64,000 bases of DNA, from positions 1-64,000 of the forward strand of contig CAZYGK010000006.1 in assembly GCA_964647355.1 (NCBI GenBank). The letters run 5' to 3'. The translations under genes were made by a program, and so were the position numbers. The stretch is from SZUA-430 sp964647355. GTDB lineage: Bacteria > Pseudomonadota > Alphaproteobacteria > Micropepsales > Micropepsaceae. Under the pieces are notes generated by a model. That model did not search any database, had not been told where the DNA came from, and saw nothing but the letters and a program-made list of their open reading frames with translations. This document shows, piece by piece, positions 35,793 through 43,298 of this stretch (position 1 is the first letter of the stretch; each line of letters opens with the position of its first letter).

Positions 35793-37157
35793 ATGTCCCG
35801 TTTCGCGGCGCTTTCGCATCGGCTGTTCCCCCACCGCCAGTTCTACCTTCGCAGCCGCGGATCGGTGCAGTTCTTCGAGTTCACGCCTACATTCCAAATG
35901 ACCGTTGCCGGTGCGACGCTCTTCATTCTGGGTTGGGTCGCCTACGCGTCGGTGGTCGTGATCTTCAAAGAGCAGATCATCACCGCAAAGGACCAACGCT
36001 ACGCCAGCATGCAGGCCGCCTACGAAGGCCGCGTGTCGCAAATGCAGCTCGCCTACGACGAATTGAACGGGCTCCTGGTGCTCGCCGAAGAACGTTTTCA
36101 AAACGCAACGCGCGACCTGGAATCGAAGCACCGCCAACTGACCGCCCTGCTCATGCAGAAGCAGGCGATGGACAAGAGCATCAAGAACGTCCGCCGCCAG
36201 GTCGCCGATATGGGCCAGTATATGGGCCCCAGCTACACCCGGCCCGAAAGCCCGGACGGCGCCAATACGCTCGTCGTTCAGATGGCTGAAGCCGAGCCCG
36301 CTATCCGTCAAGGCCGCGGCCAGGACACGATCGCCGACTCAACCTTCGCCAAGGTCATCGTCTCCGTGCAGCAACCGGCAGGCGGCGGAATTCCGGGCAA
36401 GAACCCGATCGGCAAGAACTACGTCGTCCAGCGGATCGCAGCGCTCGAAGACCGGCTGAACACGGTCAAGAAGCAGCAACTTTCGCTGCTGGGCGAACTG
36501 CGCGACTCCGCCAGCGGCCAAATCGACCGCTACGAGCGCATCGTCCAGATGACCGGCCTCAACGTCGATCAGGTCGCTCAGCAGATCGGCGCGCGCCCCT
36601 ACACCGGCCGCGGCGGCCCGTTGATCGCCGAGGTCCGAGCGGCGCAGATCGATGGCGTGACCGACGAATTCGACCGGCAGTTTGCCGATATTGCAGAATC
36701 CTACGGACGCCTTGACGCGCTCACGATCGCCGTCGCGCGCTTGCCGCTGGTGACCCCGGTCAATCACGGCTTCTACCGCTCGACCAGCGGCTTCGGCTAT
36801 CGTGTCGACCCCTTCACCGGCCGGGTCGCCTTCCACTCGGGCGCCGACATGGCCGGCGAGTTTGGCACCCCAATCCTGGCAGGCGCGGCAGGCCGCGTCA
36901 TCGCCGCAGAACGGCGCGGCCCCTATGGCCTGATGGTTGAGATCGACCACGGCCGCGGGATTCGTACCCGATATGGCCACCTTCAAAACGCCTTCGTGAA
37001 GGCAGGAGATCAGGTGGCTTTTCGTCAGAAAATAGCTACGATGGGCTCCAGCGGGCGGAGCACCGGACCACATCTCCACTACGAGATTTGGTTCAACGAT
37101 GTTGTCCGCGATCCGACCAAGTTCTTCGATGCGGGGCGAAATGTTTTCAAAGGGTAG
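35793..37157 (+). CDS. M23 (LytM) metallopeptidase with membrane anchor and coiled coil
   Basis: Cell-wall endopeptidase-type protein of 454 residues. One membrane helix (about 36-60) is followed by a coiled-coil region (about 65-145, KDQRYASMQAAYEGRVSQMQ). The C-terminal M23 domain (about 320-450) has the zinc ligands in AFHSGADMA (His, Asp) and GPHLHYEIW (His) and the FGYRVDPFTGR motif. It overlaps the bactofilin gene by 17 nt. Such M23-bactofilin pairs are reported from several bacteria to shape the cell locally. Confidence 0.92.
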   Translation: MSRFAALSHRLFPHRQFYLRSRGSVQFFEFTPTFQMTVAGATLFILGWVAYASVVVIFKEQIITAKDQRYASMQAAYEGRVSQMQLAYDELNGLLVLAEERFQNATRDLESKHRQLTALLMQKQAMDKSIKNVRRQVADMGQYMGPSYTRPESPDGANTLVVQMAEAEPAIRQGRGQDTIADSTFAKVIVSVQQPAGGGIPGKNPIGKNYVVQRIAALEDRLNTVKKQQLSLLGELRDSASGQIDRYERIVQMTGLNVDQVAQQIGARPYTGRGGPLIAEVRAAQIDGVTDEFDRQFADIAESYGRLDALTIAVARLPLVTPVNHGFYRSTSGFGYRVDPFTGRVAFHSGADMAGEFGTPILAGAAGRVIAAERRGPYGLMVEIDHGRGIRTRYGHLQNAFVKAGDQVAFRQKIATMGSSGRSTGPHLHYEIWFNDVVRDPTKFFDAGRNVFKG

Positions 37158-37716
37158 CAACAAGGGCGGATCAGCGCCCACGGATCATCTTCCGGTTCCA
37201 TCTTCGCGCAAGACCATGGGAAGGGCTGCGCCGTCCATTATTTCCAATGACTTAGTGGTCATCGGAACGCTCACCTCGACGGGCGACATTCAGATCGACG
37301 GGCGCGTCGACGGCGACATCCGCTCGGGCTCGGTCACCATCGGCGAGAAGGCGAACTTCGAAGGCGAGATCGTCGCTGAGGAGTGCACGATCCGCGGCCG
37401 CGTCCAAGGCACCGTTCGCGCCCGCAAGGTCCACCTGTCCGGAACGTGTCACATGGAAGGCACGATCCTACACGAATCGCTGGCAGTCGAGATCGGCGCC
37501 TTCTTCGAAGGCAATTGCCGCCACTGCGCAGATCCGCTCGCGGAAGTTGCCGGCAAACCGGAGCCACGCGCCTCGTTCGAACCGAAGCGCGACCTGGGCG
37601 GTCAAGCCCAAGCCCCGGCTCAACCGCAACCTGCGGCGGGCATCTTCGGCCGTCCGGGCGTGACCCGCACGACCAGCACCGGCAGCCTGCTCGGCGCGAT
37701 CAAATCCGGCCAATAA
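37141..37716 (+). CDS. Bactofilin
   Basis: Cytoskeletal polymer-forming protein. The 191-residue product has a beta-helix core (about 30-130) with SIISNDLVVIGTLTSTGDIQ, GRVDGDIRSGSVTIGEKANF and GEIVAEECTIRGRVQGTVRA. The unstructured N-terminal tail is short and the C-terminal tail is Pro/Gln-rich. The ATG at 37141 is preceded by GGGGCGAA and overlaps the M23 gene; starts at 37129 and 37099 are also open. Its coupling to the M23 gene supports recruitment of that enzyme. Confidence 0.92.
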   Translation: MFSKGSNKGGSAPTDHLPVPSSRKTMGRAAPSIISNDLVVIGTLTSTGDIQIDGRVDGDIRSGSVTIGEKANFEGEIVAEECTIRGRVQGTVRARKVHLSGTCHMEGTILHESLAVEIGAFFEGNCRHCADPLAEVAGKPEPRASFEPKRDLGGQAQAPAQPQPAAGIFGRPGVTRTTSTGSLLGAIKSGQ

Positions 37717-37728
37717 GCCGGCCAAGCT

Positions 37729-38863
37729 CTATTCCAGATCCTCGACAGGCGGCGCATCGGCGCCGCCTTTTAAGCGTTGGGCCAGCGAAGCCTGCATAAA
37801 CGGGTCGAGCTCACCGTCGAGCACGTCCTGCGGACTGTAGCTCTGCGCACCCGTACGCAGGTCCTTCACCAATTGGTACGGCTGCAGGACGTACGAGCGA
37901 ATCTGGTGTCCCCAGCCGATGTCCGTCTTCGCGGCATTCTGCGCGTTCGCAACTGCCTCGCGCTTCTCAAGCTCAAGTTCGTAAAGACGCGACCGCAGCA
38001 TTCCGAACGCTGTCGCGCGGTTTTTGTGCTGCGAGCGGTCGTTCTGACACGAGACCACGATTCCCGTCGGCATGTGCGTGATGCGGATCGCGCTTTCCGT
38101 CTTGTTCACGTGCTGGCCGCCCGCGCCGCTCGCCCGATAGGTGTCGATCCGCAGGTCCTTTTCGGCGATATCGATCTCGATCGTGTCGTCGACCACCGGA
38201 TAGACCCAAACGCTGGCAAAGCTCGTGTGCCGCCGCGCGTTCGAGTCGAACGGAGAAATGCGAACAAGCCGGTGGACGCCCGACTCCGTCTTCGCCCAGC
38301 CAAAGGCGTTCTCTCCCTTGATAAGCAGCGTCGCCGACTTGATCCCGGCCTCTTCGCCCGCGCTCTCTTCTATGAAATCGACTTTGAAGCCGTGCCGCTC
38401 CGCCCACCGCGAATACATGCGCAACAGCATCGACGCCCAATCCTGGCTCTCCGTGCCGCCGGCGCCAGCATGGATTTCGAGATAGCAGTCGTTGCCGTCC
38501 GCCTCGCCCGAAAATAGAGACTGCATCTCCATTTCGGCCGCTCGCGCCGCAAGCGCCTTAAGAGCGTCCTCGGACTCGCGAACCAGCCCGGCATCGCCTT
38601 CGCCCGCGGCGAGTTCGATCATCTCCACCGCGTCGCGAAACGATGTGTCGAGTCCGGTGTAGTCGCCGAGCGATTTCTCGATCTTGTTGCGCTCCCGCAT
38701 AAGTTTCTGCGCGTTCGCCGAGTCGTTCCAGAACTTCGGATCTTCCGCTTTCGCGTTCAACTCATCCAGGCGCCGTCGTGCAGCGTCCGGGTCAAAGATG
38801 CCTCCTCAGCAGCGCCAGCGACTGCTGGATCTGCTCGGCGATAGTCTGCATTTCTGCGCGCAT
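37729..38863 (-). CDS. prfB: Peptide chain release factor RF2 (programmed +1 frameshift)
   Basis: Release factor recognising UGA and UAA. Translation starts at the ATG at 38863; 23 codons later a UGA follows CTT (CTT TGA C at 38797-38791), preceded by AGGAGG at 38806-38801. A +1 shift joins DPDAARRRLDELNAKAEDPKFW to the rest, giving about 377 residues. The tripeptide SPF (VRISPFDSNARR) gives RF2 specificity and GGQ (GAGGQHVNKTE) catalyses release. Without the shift the frame would end after 23 residues. Confidence 0.95.
38791..38806 (-). promoter_or_regulatory. RF2 programmed frameshift site
   Basis: On the minus strand AGGAGG, CAT, CTT, TGA, C. This is the classical autoregulatory prfB element: a Shine-Dalgarno-like AGGAGG 3 nt before the slippery CTT and an in-frame UGA followed by C. 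When RF2 is low the ribosome shifts +1; when it is high RF2 terminates at UGA. The downstream frame encodes RF2 exactly. Confidence 0.95.
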
Positions 38864-38934
38864 TGACGTTCCATTCAGGCCACGAAAAAGGGCGCGACTT
38901 ATACCGTCGCGCCCACGCTATCCTCAAGCACGTT

Positions 38935-41400
38935 TCAGTAGAGGCCCCAGTCGCCGTTGCCCTGGTTTCCAGCCTCGTCGGGCGCATCTGTGTCGCTACC
39001 CTCACCCTCGCCGTCCGCGCTATAGCCCGAACCGAACCGGTCGCCGCGAGCCACGTAACCGCTGCCCGGCTCGGTGCCGGCCTTGAAAGCCTCAAGCACC
39101 ACGCCCGCACTCGACGGACGCCCGGACTTCAAATCCACGCGCACAAGACGGATACCCGGCGGAATCCGGAACGGCACAGGCGGTTGCTTACCGACGGCGT
39201 CCTTCATGAACTCTCTAAAGATCGGCGCCGCATTCGTGCCACCCGTCTCACCCTTGCCGAGCGAGGCCGGCTGGTCGAAACCGATATAGATGCCGACCGC
39301 GAGGTTCGGCGAGAACCCGACAAACCACGCATCCTTGTAGTCGTTCGTCGTGCCCGTCTTACCCGCAAGCGGAACGCCCACTTCCTTGACCGTCATAGCC
39401 GTCCCGCGCTCAACAACGCCTTCCAGCATGTGAACGATCTGGTAGGCGGTTCGAGAATCGAGAACCGATTCCGCATCGTTCGCGATCAGCGGCTCCTCCT
39501 GATTACCCCAGCCTTCCGCGTTGCAGCCTTCGCAAACGCGTTTGTCGTGGCGATAGATCGTCTTGCCCGTGCGGTCTTGAATCCGGTCCACGAGCGCGGG
39601 GTAGATGCGCTTGCCGCCGTTCACGAACATCGAATAGGCCGTGGTCATGCGCACAAGCGTCGACTCCGTCGAACCCAGCGCGTTGGCAAGCACCGGCAGC
39701 ATCTGCTCGGACGTGCCCATCTTGCGCGCGTACTCGACGACCTTCTCCATCCCGATGTCGGCGGCGATGCGCACGGTCATCAAGTTGCGCGACTTCTCAA
39801 GGCCCTGGCGCAACGTCGAGGGACCCGCGAAGTTCTCGTCGTAGTTATCCGGCCGCCACATCGGCAAGCCCTGACCCTGGCTCGCAACGAACGGCACGTC
39901 GAGCACGATGCTGGACGGCGTGTAGCCCATGTCGAGCGCCGCCGCGTACACCAGCGGCTTGAACGATGACCCAGTCTGCCGCAGCGCCTGCCACGCACGA
40001 TCGAACTCGCTCGCGTAGTAGCTAAACCCGCCGACCAGCGCGAGCACGCGCCCGGTGTGCGGGTCCATGGCAAGCAAGCCGCCGTTGACCTTCGGCACCT
40101 GGCGAAGACCGAACACGCCGTTCGTACTGCCGTCGGTCGCCTTGGGCAGCGCCTCGACGTAGACGACGTCGCCGGGTGTCACGACTTCCGACGCCTTCTT
40201 AGGCTCCGCACCCTGCCGCTCGTCGGTGATAAACTTGCGCGCCCACTTCATCTCGGCGAGCGGAATCTTGCCCTCGGTCCCATCGGCGAAGCCGATGCGC
40301 ACCGACTCATTGGCGCCGTAACCGACCACCGCAGCCAAACGCCATTCCGTGACGTCGACCAGCACCGGCATGTCGCGCAAGGCTTTTTGCCAATCCGTCG
40401 CAAGATCGACGCGCGTGACCGGACCGCGCCAACCGTGCCGGCGGTCATACCCAACCAGCCCTTTGCGCAGCGCCATCACGCCGAAGCGCTGAAGCTTCGG
40501 ATCGAACGTCGAGCGAACCGCCAAACCGCCGTCGTAAAGCGACCGGTCGCCGTAGTTTTGCTGAATCCAACGCCGGATCTCTTCCGCGAAGAACTGTGCT
40601 TCCGGTGACTGCGCGCCGGCCGGCCGGAAGTGGGGAACCAGCGGTTCCGCAACCGCGTTACCCGCGTCTTCGTCGCTGATGAACTGGTTCGTCGCCATAC
40701 GCTCGATCACCCAATTCCGCCGTCCGACCGCGGCGCTGTGATTGCGAATGGGATGATAGGTGCTCGGCGCCTTCGGAAGGCCGGCCAAGAAAGCGGTCTC
40801 CGCGATCGTCAGCTGATCGAGCGACTTATCGAAATAGTTGTAAGCCGCCGCCGCAACGCCGTACGAACCCGAACCCAAGAAGATCTCGTTCAGATAAAGC
40901 TCAAGGATCTTGTCTTTGCTGTACGCATCCTCGAGGCGGAACGCGAGCATCCACTCCTTGATCTTGCGTTCAAGCGTGGCCTCGCTCGACAGCAGGAAGT
41001 TCTTCGCGACCTGCTGCGTAATCGTCGACGCGCCCTCGGGCCTGCGGTTCGCGCCCGAAAGATAATTCTGCACGTTGGTGACGACCGCGCGCGTCACGCC
41101 GTTCAGGTCGACGCCGGGATGCGAGTAGAAGTCCTTGTCTTCGGCCGACAGGAACGCGTCGATCACGCGGCGCGGAATAGCGTCGATCGGCACGAACAAC
41201 CGCCGCTCGCGCGCATACTCGGCTATCAACGCACCGTCGTTCGCATAGACGCGCGTGGTGATCGGCGGCTCGTAATTCGCGAGCCTCTTATAGTCGGGAA
41301 GATCCTGACTGAGCTTGTACAGGTACAACGCGACCCCGGCCGAAACCGAGATCATCAAGACCGCGATGCCGCCCAGCGTGTACGCGATAAAACGATACAT
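38935..41400 (-). CDS. mrcA: Penicillin-binding protein 1A (bifunctional)
   Basis: Class A PBP that polymerises and cross-links peptidoglycan. The 821-residue protein has an N-terminal membrane helix (about 5-27). The GT51 transglycosylase domain includes AFLSAEDKDFYSHPGVDL and EGASTITQQVAKNFLLSSE. The transpeptidase domain has SSFKP (active Ser), the SRN motif (EKSRNLMTVR) and GKTGTTNDYKD. The Gly/Asp-rich tail (about 790-821) is probably disordered. It lies between amiC and prfB on the same strand, a conserved alphaproteobacterial arrangement. Confidence 0.95.
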   Translation of the reverse strand: MYRFIAYTLGGIAVLMISVSAGVALYLYKLSQDLPDYKRLANYEPPITTRVYANDGALIAEYARERRLFVPIDAIPRRVIDAFLSAEDKDFYSHPGVDLNGVTRAVVTNVQNYLSGANRRPEGASTITQQVAKNFLLSSEATLERKIKEWMLAFRLEDAYSKDKILELYLNEIFLGSGSYGVAAAAYNYFDKSLDQLTIAETAFLAGLPKAPSTYHPIRNHSAAVGRRNWVIERMATNQFISDEDAGNAVAEPLVPHFRPAGAQSPEAQFFAEEIRRWIQQNYGDRSLYDGGLAVRSTFDPKLQRFGVMALRKGLVGYDRRHGWRGPVTRVDLATDWQKALRDMPVLVDVTEWRLAAVVGYGANESVRIGFADGTEGKIPLAEMKWARKFITDERQGAEPKKASEVVTPGDVVYVEALPKATDGSTNGVFGLRQVPKVNGGLLAMDPHTGRVLALVGGFSYYASEFDRAWQALRQTGSSFKPLVYAAALDMGYTPSSIVLDVPFVASQGQGLPMWRPDNYDENFAGPSTLRQGLEKSRNLMTVRIAADIGMEKVVEYARKMGTSEQMLPVLANALGSTESTLVRMTTAYSMFVNGGKRIYPALVDRIQDRTGKTIYRHDKRVCEGCNAEGWGNQEEPLIANDAESVLDSRTAYQIVHMLEGVVERGTAMTVKEVGVPLAGKTGTTNDYKDAWFVGFSPNLAVGIYIGFDQPASLGKGETGGTNAAPIFREFMKDAVGKQPPVPFRIPPGIRLVRVDLKSGRPSSAGVVLEAFKAGTEPGSGYVARGDRFGSGYSADGEGEGSDTDAPDEAGNQGNGDWGLY

Positions 41401-41536
41401 GTGTCGAATGATCCCGCGCTCAATTGGCGCTTTGGTTCGTTATACCACGCCCTAACGGACCGCCACGTGAAAAATCCCGAAGAATGCGCAGACTTCTGCG
41501 CATTTTGTCACAATTCGCGAGCATAGTTCGACCCAC

Positions 41537-42775
41537 CTATTGGCCGGCTTCCGCCTTTTGTTCGGACCGGCTTTGTTTGAAGTACGCGTCCACAGCCCTG
41601 GTAATTGCGGCGGCCATGTTTGCGCGCCAACGCCGGCTCTTCATCGCCGACTCATCATGCGCGCTCGAAAGGTAGCCGAGCTCGATCAACACCGAGGGCA
41701 CATCGGGCGCTTTCAAAACCCGAAATCCGGCAAAACGATGGCTCTTCTGGGTTACGCCACCGACGCGCTGCAACTCTGGAACGAGCGCCTGAGCGAATTT
41801 CACCGAGCTGTTCTTGGTTTCGCGCTGCGCCAGATCGATCAGGATACTGGTAACGATATCTGACTCCTTCGTCAGATCGACGCCGGCAATGACGTCCGAT
41901 TGGTTCTCCGAACGCGCCAATGCTTCTGCTTCGCGGTCGGACGCACGCTCTGACAACGTGTACACCGACGCCCCCCGCGCACCCGAATTCGGCGCCGAAT
42001 CGGCGTGAACCGAAATGAAGAGATCCGCTTTCTCGCGCCGGCCCGCCGCCACCCGCGCCTTCAGCGACAAGAAGATGTCCGTATCGCGCGTCATCACGAC
42101 TTTGTACTTGCCGGTGGCTTCCAGCGCGCTGCGAAGGGTGCCGGCAACCGACAAAACCAGATCCTTCTCCTGCACGCCGCTAACACCCGTCGCACCGGGA
42201 TCGACGCCGCCATGCCCGGGATCGATCACGATGACGCGCTTAGCGTTTCGCTGCTTTTCTGCCCCCGGATCGACGGGAGGCTCTTCCAACACGGACGGCG
42301 CCTCAAGCGGCGCCGCATCCGGCCAACCTGCCGTTTTCAGATAGCTGGCCCGATCCGTCGGGACCAGATCCAGCACAAGCCGGTACCGGCGCTGCCCCTC
42401 GGGTGGAAGCAGGAACTTATTGGCAAGGGCACTCGGCCCGCTCAGGTCGATAACCATCCGCGACCGGCCCGGCCGAAAGAGCCCATACCTGAAGCCCTTC
42501 ATGAGGCCGACATTTTGCTTCGCTGCCGCGGGATCGATCCGCCAGCCCACCTCGGGAAAGTCGATGACCACCCGATAAGGATCGGCCAGCGTGAAGACGT
42601 TGACGTCGACCTTCTCCGAGATGTCGATGACGAGCCGGGTGTGATCCTGGTGCTTGGCCACGCGCATCTCGTTGACCACAGCCGACGGCGCCGCGACGGC
42701 CATGGGCGTCGCCCAAACCAAAATCAGGCTCCAGAACAGCCAAGTGCGGAACAAACTCATATGCCGAAGCTTCAT
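41537..42775 (-). CDS. amiC: N-acetylmuramoyl-L-alanine amidase AmiC-type
   Basis: Periplasmic zinc amidase cleaving the muramyl-peptide bond during septum splitting. The 412-residue protein has a signal peptide (about 1-28), an AMIN domain (about 35-130; ISEKVDVNVFTLADPYRVVI) and an Amidase_3 domain with DPGHGGVDPGATG, SVHADSAPN and ELGYLSS. The ATG at 42775 has GGGAG 4 nt upstream; a TTG at 42784 is the alternative. It is transcribed toward mrcA, and rne is divergent. Confidence 0.94.
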   Translation of the reverse strand: MKLRHMSLFRTWLFWSLILVWATPMAVAAPSAVVNEMRVAKHQDHTRLVIDISEKVDVNVFTLADPYRVVIDFPEVGWRIDPAAAKQNVGLMKGFRYGLFRPGRSRMVIDLSGPSALANKFLLPPEGQRRYRLVLDLVPTDRASYLKTAGWPDAAPLEAPSVLEEPPVDPGAEKQRNAKRVIVIDPGHGGVDPGATGVSGVQEKDLVLSVAGTLRSALEATGKYKVVMTRDTDIFLSLKARVAAGRREKADLFISVHADSAPNSGARGASVYTLSERASDREAEALARSENQSDVIAGVDLTKESDIVTSILIDLAQRETKNSSVKFAQALVPELQRVGGVTQKSHRFAGFRVLKAPDVPSVLIELGYLSSAHDESAMKSRRWRANMAAAITRAVDAYFKQSRSEQKAEAGQ

Positions 42776-43298
42776 GGCTCCCAACGACCCTAGGATCGTC
42801 GCTCAACCCTCATTGACGACCCGTTAGCCAAGAATCGGCTACGGTATGCCTCCAAGAACGGGCCTTCACCAGGCCGACTCCGGAAATCGCGGATTTCTGC
42901 GGCTTTGGGGTTGCGAGGGGTGACCAACGAGGTTACAAGAGCCCCCAGCCGGTCGACGGTCGGACCCGAATCGCAAGGGCAATGTCCGATGATCGGGTCA
43001 GGCGTCCGCTTTCTCTTTGTGCCCAACGGCACCCTCAAATGGGGAGACGGAACGCCAAACGAACGCGGGTCGCCCAATCCGGGGCAATCGGCGCCAGGGG
43101 TTTTGGACTTTCCCATGACGTTTTTCGCCACATCGCACGCGGCTCGGGAGCGGACAGTCGTTCTGCACCCGGTGACAACCGTGTTTGCGCTGGGCGCTTC
43201 TGCAACATCCAACCAAATGGAACTCGGCATGCGCGGCCTAACGTCCGTGCGTTCGCCGCAGGCTCGGCCGCAGCGCGCGGGTTCCGGAGAATTTCTTG
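42776..43298. other. 523-bp gap between amiC and rne
   Basis: This interval carries no convincing gene. Frames that are open here overlap rne and have no ribosome-binding site. A TTGACG at 42813-42818 faces rne and may be a promoter, in which case rne would have a roughly 450-nt 5' untranslated region. No riboswitch or terminator is recognised. RNase E in E. coli is autoregulated through its 5' leader, so the length is suggestive. Confidence 0.45.

Noticed and set aside
39074..41526. Several plus-strand frames opposite mrcA
   Set aside because: Antisense to a clear PBP1A; no motifs of their own.
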